NCBI RefSeq assembly: GCF_026015295.1
Contig: NZ_JAPDUW010000002.1
Coordinates: forward strand, 62,001-126,000
Source of the DNA: Segatella copri
Lineage (GTDB): Bacteria > Bacteroidota > Bacteroidia > Bacteroidales > Bacteroidaceae
Length of the DNA stretch: 64,000 bases
Direction of reading: 5' to 3'
Shown here in pieces: positions 59,514 through 64,000 of the stretch. Numbering within the stretch: position 1 is the first letter of the stretch; each line of letters starts with the position of its first letter. A program made the translations under genes and the position numbers. The notes beneath the pieces were generated by a model. That model searched no databases. It saw nothing but the letters and a program-made list of their open reading frames with translations, and was not told the DNA's origin.

Positions 59514-60500
59514 ATGATTAAGACATTAAGCGACTACAATCTTTTAGAGAGCGAGGAATTGAAGGATTCCATCAATACGCTCTTCCTGGAGTTGCGTAGC
59601 AAGCTCCCGGAATTCTTTAAGGAGGTTCCTCTACCTACGATTCCTCATGAGGATTACGTGGAAGTTGTCATACCTGCTTCCAAACAGGTTATAATGGAGG
59701 ATTTGGTAGAGTGGTTAGAGAAGAAACTTGGGCTTCACATCCTCTATGCCAGCAAGCAGAACTATGGCAAGCTGTTAAAGGCGGCAGCTTATTCCACATC
59801 GGTGCCCTTTGTATTCCACTATTGCATAAAGCCTAAGGCTGCCAGCTCTGATAAGTGGCGCAACTTCTATAGTTTCCTGTCTGCCCGAATGCCTTGGCTG
59901 AAAAGGAAGGCGCTTGCCGTAAAGGTATGGATCTCCTATGTATATCACAAGATGTATAGAAGTGACAACGGAAGAAAATTCTTTACATTGGTTCTTGTCA
60001 TTTGTATGCTGGTGTTTCAGGTGGTGGACTTTCATGCAGCCAAGGAAGCCTGTTCGTTTCAGGTGGAATGGGCAGCCAAAGGGAAGGCTTTGAGCCTTAC
60101 ACCTTATGATATAGGATTGCCTGGCATTGATGGTAAGGTTGAACTGGATCCCAAGGCGTTCATGGAGAACATCCTTTATCCGTTTCAGACCTCTCTCTGG
60201 GTTTACATGGTGGCTTTGATGATGACGTTGCTGCTGTTTTCCTATAGGCTTGCCGACCTTAATCCTACTCATGGCCGGTATGGTTTATCCGTTCAAGCAG
60301 CTTCCGCCTGTTCCCGGGATGAAAAGCAGGTGGCGCAGCTGGTGAAGGCATGGGGATGGAGTCGCCCGGCGGTGCTGGCTTTTGTTGACCAGCTTCAAAA
60401 GTATGAGATTCTGGAGGTGTGCAACATGGTAACCAGTAAGGTGGTGCATTTGAAGCCCAGCATCTTTAGCTCCGGGCTTTCTCCAACTCCTGGTGGATAG
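59514..60500 (+). CDS. Hypothetical two-span membrane protein
   Basis: 328 residues. N-terminal 150 residues soluble (MIKTLSDYNLLESEELKDSI ...); membrane segments at about 160-180 (FTLVLVICMLVFQVVDF) and 232-252 (LWVYMVALMMTLLLFSYRLA); C-terminal winged-helix-like part (AQLVKAWGWSRPAVLAFVDQ). I do not recognise the family. It sits before the decayed mobilisation gene, so it may be cargo or part of a mobilisable element. Confidence 0.55.
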   Translation: MIKTLSDYNLLESEELKDSINTLFLELRSKLPEFFKEVPLPTIPHEDYVEVVIPASKQVIMEDLVEWLEKKLGLHILYASKQNYGKLLKAAAYSTSVPFVFHYCIKPKAASSDKWRNFYSFLSARMPWLKRKALAVKVWISYVYHKMYRSDNGRKFFTLVLVICMLVFQVVDFHAAKEACSFQVEWAAKGKALSLTPYDIGLPGIDGKVELDPKAFMENILYPFQTSLWVYMVALMMTLLLFSYRLADLNPTHGRYGLSVQAASACSRDEKQVAQLVKAWGWSRPAVLAFVDQLQKYEILEVCNMVTSKVVHLKPSIFSSGLSPTPGG

Positions 60501-60610
60501 CCTCTCTTCAGCCCTCTTTCCTGGAAGATGGGCACGATGGATCAATCTGGTTTTCGGCTTCGGTCAGGTGCCCTGCCATATCAGGAAAACTGCTTCTATC
60601 GAAGGCTCGT

Positions 60611-60777
60611 TTTCCAGGGGCGCTTGCGCCGGAAACCGCACTTTTTTACATCAGGGGGGAGCCTAATCCCCGGTTTCATGGCTAACGCTTTGAAACACGG
60701 AGGCTTACCTGCCAATTTCTTGGCGACTTCGTGCGGCAAGCCGAGGTAAGCGATTAGGCTTAGGGAAAGTCCCTAAG
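60611..60777. other. Candidate oriT region with several hairpins
   Basis: Three symmetric features precede the relaxase: GGCGCTTGCGCC (60619-60630, with TTTCC/GGAAA outside), AGCCTAATC at 60660 against GATTAGGCT at 60752, and CTTAGGGA...TCCCTAAG (60759-60777). Leader regions of Mob-type relaxase genes normally hold the transfer origin. The nick site is not assigned. Confidence 0.45.
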
Positions 60778-60812
60778 AACCCTTTAGTTCCTGCTGACAA
60801 ACAATGGAAGTT

Positions 60813-61614
60813 ATGGCAAAAAAGTACTCGACATTAGAGCCGGAAAAGGTATGACAACCTCTCAGAGCAATGAGTTTCTGCGCAATGCTAATGGTGGCGA
60901 AAGGTTGAAGCGTTGGAGCGGCAACTATGATTCTACTCGCGAGCACCTGAATTTTGAGATTAAGAAAGGTGGGGTGATTTGTGAGGTGGACAAGAAAACA
61001 TCTGTCCCAAAAAGAATCAAGATGCTGCTTGAGGAACGAAAGATTTGGGATTGAAGACGGATGGTCTCAGAATTTACAGCAGTCTTCACAATGACATCGC
61101 TAAGATTAATCAGAAGTATGGTCTGGAGCGTGGTGATAGAATTTCTGAAACAGGAGCCCGGCATCGTTCCACGGAGGAATACCACGCAGAGCTTCGGGAA
61201 AAATTAATGAGTGAGAATGAGCAGCTATCTCAAACCATCGAGGGGCAGCAGACTGTTATCAGGGAGCAGCGCGCTACTTTGAGTGGCTTGGAGAAAGACA
61301 TCAAACATGCCACTGCCAGGTTCAAGGCCCTTCAGACCATGATTGCCAATTTGGAGTCTAAGAAGAATCGGTTGTTGGAGGAGGTTGAGCAACTCAAGCG
61401 AGACCGTGATTCCGGAAAGATTAGTGCAGAAGAGGCAAAGATCAGGCTTGATAGGATTCAGAAGGAACTGGAAGAGGTGGATGAGAAAATTGCTGACAAG
61501 ACTCAAAAACTTCATACTGCAGAGTTACAGCTTGCCCAGTTGCAAACCAAGACCCTCTCGGCTGAGAGAAAGAGTGCTTCACGGTATGAACCCGTGAAAG
61601 CAACTCCCTTGTAG
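60813..61614 (+). pseudogene. Mob/Pre-type relaxase, decayed (frameshift and internal deletion)
   Basis: ATG 60813 reads MAKK, then a one-base loss shifts the frame; the next frame gives LDIRAGKGMTTSQSNEFLRN, GERLKRWSGNYDSTREHLNF and ends KIWD at 61054. Another frame then continues LHNDIAKINQKYGLERGDRI, HRSTEEYHAELREK and a long coiled coil to 61614. In Mob relaxases these two parts flank the HUH catalytic region (histidine triad), which is missing here. So both a frameshift and a deletion of about 100 codons have occurred. Confidence 0.65.
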
Positions 61615-61662
61615 TGCTATTGTCATTTTTGTGACAAAAAACATTAAAATGAGTTGTAAGAG

Positions 61663-62157
61663 TTATAGTAGTTCCCTGGCAATCCAAGCACAAGCCTCTG
61701 CGTCAGCCAGGGCATTATGGTGTTGGGTTAGGTCGTACCCGCAATAAGCAGCTACGGTTTGTAGTTGGTGGTTGGGTAGGAGAGATCCCAACTTTCTTCT
61801 GGAGGCTCGGCATGTGCAATGGAACTCATAATCGGGATAGTCCATCTGATACATTTGGAACACAGACTTCAGGCATCCCTCGTCAAAGGGAGAGTTGTGA
61901 GCCACCAATGGCAATCCCTCAATCTTTGGCTGAATCTCAGCCCATACCTCTGGAAATACCCTGGCGTTCATGGTATCCTCCATGGTTAGTCCATGTACCC
62001 TTGTATTCCAATAGGAATAATACTCAGGCTCTGGCTTGATGAGACTGTAGTAGCTATCCACAATCTCACCATCCCTTACTATCACAATGCCTACGGAGCA
62101 AACGCTGGTTCGTTGCTGGTTGGCAGTCTCAAAATCTATCGCTGCAAAATTCTTCAT
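61663..62157 (-). CDS. DnaQ-like 3'-5' exonuclease (DEDDh)
   Basis: 164 residues from ATG 62157. Exo I motif is AAIDFETAN (D and E), Exo II is AHNSPFDEGCL and Exo III is HHNALADAEACAWIA, with the H-x4-D of the DEDDh class. It probably trims DNA or RNA 3' ends; the single-domain form resembles epsilon-subunit-like proteins of unknown specific role. A full promoter lies directly before the ATG (see next), so no 5' leader is expected. Confidence 0.85.
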   Translation of the reverse strand: MKNFAAIDFETANQQRTSVCSVGIVIVRDGEIVDSYYSLIKPEPEYYSYWNTRVHGLTMEDTMNARVFPEVWAEIQPKIEGLPLVAHNSPFDEGCLKSVFQMYQMDYPDYEFHCTCRASRRKLGSLLPNHQLQTVAAYCGYDLTQHHNALADAEACAWIARELL

Positions 62158-62162
62158 GAGTG

Positions 62163-62194
62163 CAAAGTTACTAATTATATATGTATTATCCAAA
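62163..62194 (-). promoter_or_regulatory. Promoter of the exonuclease gene
   Basis: TTTG (62194-62191) and TAACTTTG (62170-62163) on the - strand, 20 bp apart. The -7 box ends only 5 bases before ATG 62157, so the transcript is leaderless or nearly so. Confidence 0.6.
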
Positions 62195-62306
62195 TTTTTA
62201 ATATTTATATATCCATACTGGTATGCCATTTTGCTCCAATTGTCATGACAGTTTTTGACGGAAATCAAGAAATCATACCCTTGACAGCATTTTCTTCCCG
62301 AAAAAT

Positions 62307-62320
62307 TGTGTGCGCACACA
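62307..62320. promoter_or_regulatory. Perfect 14-bp palindrome at the -33 position, possible operator
   Basis: TGTGTGCGCACACA. It covers the -33 region of the + promoter whose -7 box is TATCTTTG (62330-62337). A dimeric regulator binding here would control the tiny peptide gene at 62389. Confidence 0.5.
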
Positions 62321-62329
62321 AAAAGGCAT

Positions 62330-62337
62330 TATCTTTG
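62330..62337 (+). promoter_or_regulatory. Promoter -7 box of the small peptide genes
   Basis: TATCTTTG followed by CACTCG, about 52 bases before ATG 62389. TTG at 62306 is a weak -33. Confidence 0.55.
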
Positions 62338-62388
62338 CACTCGAAAAGATTGAATAACGAATAATTAAAGTAAAGAAAGGGTAACATT

Positions 62389-62478
62389 ATGATGGTATTA
62401 GGAATGACATTGGCAGTTGCAGCTGCTCTTTTTGCAGAGGTTGTAAATGTAAACAAGAAGATTAGCCTCGGCAAGTAA
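62389..62478 (+). CDS. Tiny hydrophobic peptide A (29 residues)
   Basis: MMVLGMTLAVAAALFAEVVN, then VNKKISLGK. One hydrophobic helix and a basic tail. Its start context (AGAAAGGGTAACATT before ATGATG) is nearly the same as that of peptide B (AGAAAGGATAAGATT). Same N-terminal MMxLGMxLA in both. The paired context and sequence indicate real paralogous genes missed by normal length limits. A membrane-active or regulatory peptide is likely; type I toxin-like activity is possible but not shown. Confidence 0.6.
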   Translation: MMVLGMTLAVAAALFAEVVNVNKKISLGK

Positions 62479-62595
62479 GCAAGCTTTGAGAGGCATCCAT
62501 AGGATGCTTCCAATGAAGCTTCTCTAATGGATATTAGATGAGGTAAAGAAGATGTAGATAAGGATAACAGATTGATATAGAGAAAGGATAAGATT

Positions 62596-62682
62596 ATGAT
62601 GATTTTAGGAATGATTTTAGCTTTGGTCGTTGCAGCATGCGCTGAGTATGGTGCAAGATCCAACATGAAGAACTTCGCTTAA
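62596..62682 (+). CDS. Tiny hydrophobic peptide B (28 residues)
   Basis: MMILGMILALVVAACAEYGA, then RSNMKNFA. Paralog of peptide A, 117 bp downstream, probably in one transcript, since no -7 box was seen between them. The intervening bases hold short inverted segments (GAGAGGCATCC / GGATGCTTCC) but no terminator. See peptide A for the shared start context. Confidence 0.6.
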   Translation: MMILGMILALVVAACAEYGARSNMKNFA

Positions 62683-62831
62683 CAGGCGATGTTTCATGAA
62701 AATTTGAGAGAATTGTAGAAAGAAGTTTCCATATATATTATAGAGATGGCAGTTGTAGGCGTTTGTGAAGATGCTTGCAGCTGCCTTTTCTTTTTGTATC
62801 TTTAGGGTGTCGAAATTCAAAATTAAAGTTG

Positions 62832-62839
62832 TACCTTTG
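62832..62839 (+). promoter_or_regulatory. Promoter -7 box of the Sel1-repeat gene
   Basis: TACCTTTG followed by CACCC, 22 bases before ATG 62862. Confidence 0.55.
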
Positions 62840-62861
62840 CACCCAAGTTGAGATTACAGAA

Positions 62862-63506
62862 ATGAAAAAGGAACGTGAAACGGCAAACAAATATCGTCAG
62901 CAAGCTCTTGAAGGAGATTTAATGGCGATGAACAACATGGGTGTCTGCTATGCGCAAGGCATCGGTGTTGTGGAGGATCATGTGATGGCATTTCAGTGGT
63001 ACATGAAGGCTGCTGAACTGGGAGATACTTACGCATGCTACAATGTGGCAGAATGCTACTACCAGGGAGATGGAGTGGAACAGGACTTCGAAAGAGCTCT
63101 TCATTGGTATCTGATTGCAGCAGAGAAAGGAGATGTACAATCACAGGTTAACGCTGCCAATGCATTTTACCTGGGTCAGGGAACTAAAGAAGACCACGTA
63201 AAGGCTCACCAATGGTGGCTGAAAGCTGCTCAAAGGGGACATCTTCAGAGCCAAAAGAATGTAGGTGCCAACTATTGGAATGGAGATGGAGTAGAGAAGG
63301 ATGACAGTTGGGCTGCCTTTTGGTATGAAATGGCAGGTCAGCAAGGTGATGCACAGGCTCAGTTCTCTACCGGATGGTTCTATATGACCGGTACAGGCGT
63401 TAAACAGGACAAGCGCAAGGGACTCAAATGGATTCACAGAGCCACTGCCCAAGGATTTGAGCATGCCAAACAATGGTGCAGGGACAATGGGTACAGTATA
63501 TATTAA
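62862..63506 (+). CDS. Sel1-like repeat protein
   Basis: 214 residues from ATG 62862; the longer upstream frame runs through the promoter and is rejected. Five to six Sel1-type repeats of about 36 residues (A-x-x-x-L-G-x-x-Y-x-x-G-x-G-V-x-x-D), for example NNMGVCYAQGIGVVEDHVMA, NVAECYYQGDGVEQDFERAL and STGWFYMTGTGVKQDKRKGL. These helical repeats mediate protein-protein contacts. There is no signal peptide. It is followed after 16 bp by thiM. Confidence 0.85.
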   Translation: MKKERETANKYRQQALEGDLMAMNNMGVCYAQGIGVVEDHVMAFQWYMKAAELGDTYACYNVAECYYQGDGVEQDFERALHWYLIAAEKGDVQSQVNAANAFYLGQGTKEDHVKAHQWWLKAAQRGHLQSQKNVGANYWNGDGVEKDDSWAAFWYEMAGQQGDAQAQFSTGWFYMTGTGVKQDKRKGLKWIHRATAQGFEHAKQWCRDNGYSIY

Positions 63507-63522
63507 TAATGTAGTGAAACAA

Positions 63523-64000
63523 ATGAAGACAGATTTACGATTGATACAAGAGCAGCAGCCTCTCATACACAACATAACCAATTATGTGGCTATGAACTTT
63601 GTTGCCAACAGCCTATTGGCTATTGGAGCATCACCAATCATGGCGCGTGCCGAGGAAGAAGTGGAGGAAATCAGTAGCAAGAGCAATGCCTTGGCTCTCA
63701 ACCTGGGTGTTCCGGAAAGCACCACTGCTCACTCGATGATACTGGCAGGGGAAGCTGCCATGAAAAAAAGAATTCCTATCGTATTTGATGTGGTTGGAGT
63801 AGGAGCCACCCGCTTTCGTATGGATATAGCATCACAGATTATCCTCAGGTGTCACCCTACAGTCATCAAGGGAAATGCCAGTGAGATTCAGGCATTGTAC
63901 TCTCACCAGATAGGCATGCAGGGAGTGGACAGTCGCCAGGAAACCTATGAGGTTGAGAAACAGGCTAAGAAACTGGCTCAGCAACTTTCCTGTATCATAG
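63523..64000 (+). CDS. thiM: Hydroxyethylthiazole kinase (3' end outside the window)
   Basis: 159 codons are visible from ATG 63523. LIHNITNYVAMNFVANSLLA, IGASPIMARAEEEVEEISSK, IPIVFDVVGVGATRFRMDIA and TVIKGNASEIQAL match ThiM, which phosphorylates 4-methyl-5-(2-hydroxyethyl)thiazole in thiamine salvage. GNASEI is the ATP/substrate region. thiE or thiD would be expected next, beyond the window. Confidence 0.9.
   Translation, partial: MKTDLRLIQEQQPLIHNITNYVAMNFVANSLLAIGASPIMARAEEEVEEISSKSNALALNLGVPESTTAHSMILAGEAAMKKRIPIVFDVVGVGATRFRMDIASQIILRCHPTVIKGNASEIQALYSHQIGMQGVDSRQETYEVEKQAKKLAQQLSCII

Noticed and set aside
62265..62666. 133-codon - strand frame across the tiny peptide genes
   Set aside because: Its internal sequence duplication only reflects the two similar + strand start regions; it spans a promoter and has no start signal.
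62775..62861. 29-codon N-terminal extension of the Sel1-repeat protein
   Set aside because: The extension would be translated from DNA that contains the -7 box; ATG 62862 follows the promoter with normal spacing.
1..64000. tRNA or rRNA genes
   Set aside because: No cloverleaf-like segment with the conserved TTCGA loop or rRNA signature was seen on either strand; IS and element borders were also examined for tRNA ends.

Overview
The window looks like a chromosome segment of a gut Bacteroidales bacterium, most likely a Prevotella/Segatella copri-type genome. The evidence is the repeated TAnnTTTG -7 promoter boxes, the Bacteroidetes-specific families (DUF4876, DUF3244, C10 peptidase, membrane-anchored TPR regulator, PcfJ/PcfK) and a moderate-to-low G+C content that drops sharply in the accessory genes. 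The species is inferred; no rRNA or tRNA gene is visible.

1-16.2 kb is a surface-polysaccharide locus on the + strand: GT-B transferase, asparagine-synthase-like enzyme, acyltransferase, Wzx-type flippase, UDP-glucose dehydrogenase, two GT2 transferases, Wzy-like polymerase, mannose-1-phosphate guanylyltransferase, WecG-type transferase, nucleotidyltransferases and a sugar kinase. It is in a partly broken or switchable state. The acyltransferase is split at a G8 tract, manC carries two TGG-to-TGA changes, and a nucleotidylyltransferase-kinase fusion is split by a 10-bp tandem duplication. An AT-rich DUF262 plus HEPN pair sits inside the locus.

16.1-26.5 kb holds a FucP-type transporter, a phosphoribosyltransferase-like orphan gene, three insertion sequences (IS1380, two IS110) and a conjugative-element remnant (PcfJ, PcfK, two small genes) bordered by a hairpin-rich stretch. 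26.6-31 kb, on the - strand, carries a secreted C10 cysteine protease, a DUF3244 protein, a lipoprotein and a TPR/HTH regulator, with a C10 homopolymer between regulator and target.

31-44.8 kb is a defence and conflict island with much decay: a YobI-like P-loop protein lacking its Walker A part, a Panacea toxin-antitoxin pair bracketed by duplicated promoters, an SF1 helicase fused to a nuclease domain, a coiled-coil plus AAA+ ATPase pair and a convergent WYL regulator. A set of three 33-bp-spaced repeats lies at 41.0 kb.

45.2-55.6 kb is an envelope locus: TonB-dependent receptor, lipoprotein, beta-barrel, DUF4876 protein and M16 protease in one + operon, with two flavinylation-type FMN proteins convergent to it. 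55.8-61.6 kb is a graveyard of mobile parts: a second partial WYL copy, a second Panacea pair with a truncated toxin, a longer 31-33-bp repeat array, an IS3 element and a decayed relaxase with an oriT-like leader. The last 2.4 kb returns to ordinary genes (exonuclease, Sel1-repeat protein, thiM) plus two tiny paralogous hydrophobic peptides.

Most interesting are the periodic repeat arrays at 41.0 and 57.6 kb, the paired 28-29-residue peptides near 62.5 kb, the in-frame insertion repeat shared by two nucleotidyltransferase genes, the three independent switch-like lesions in the capsule locus, and the DUF262-HEPN pair.
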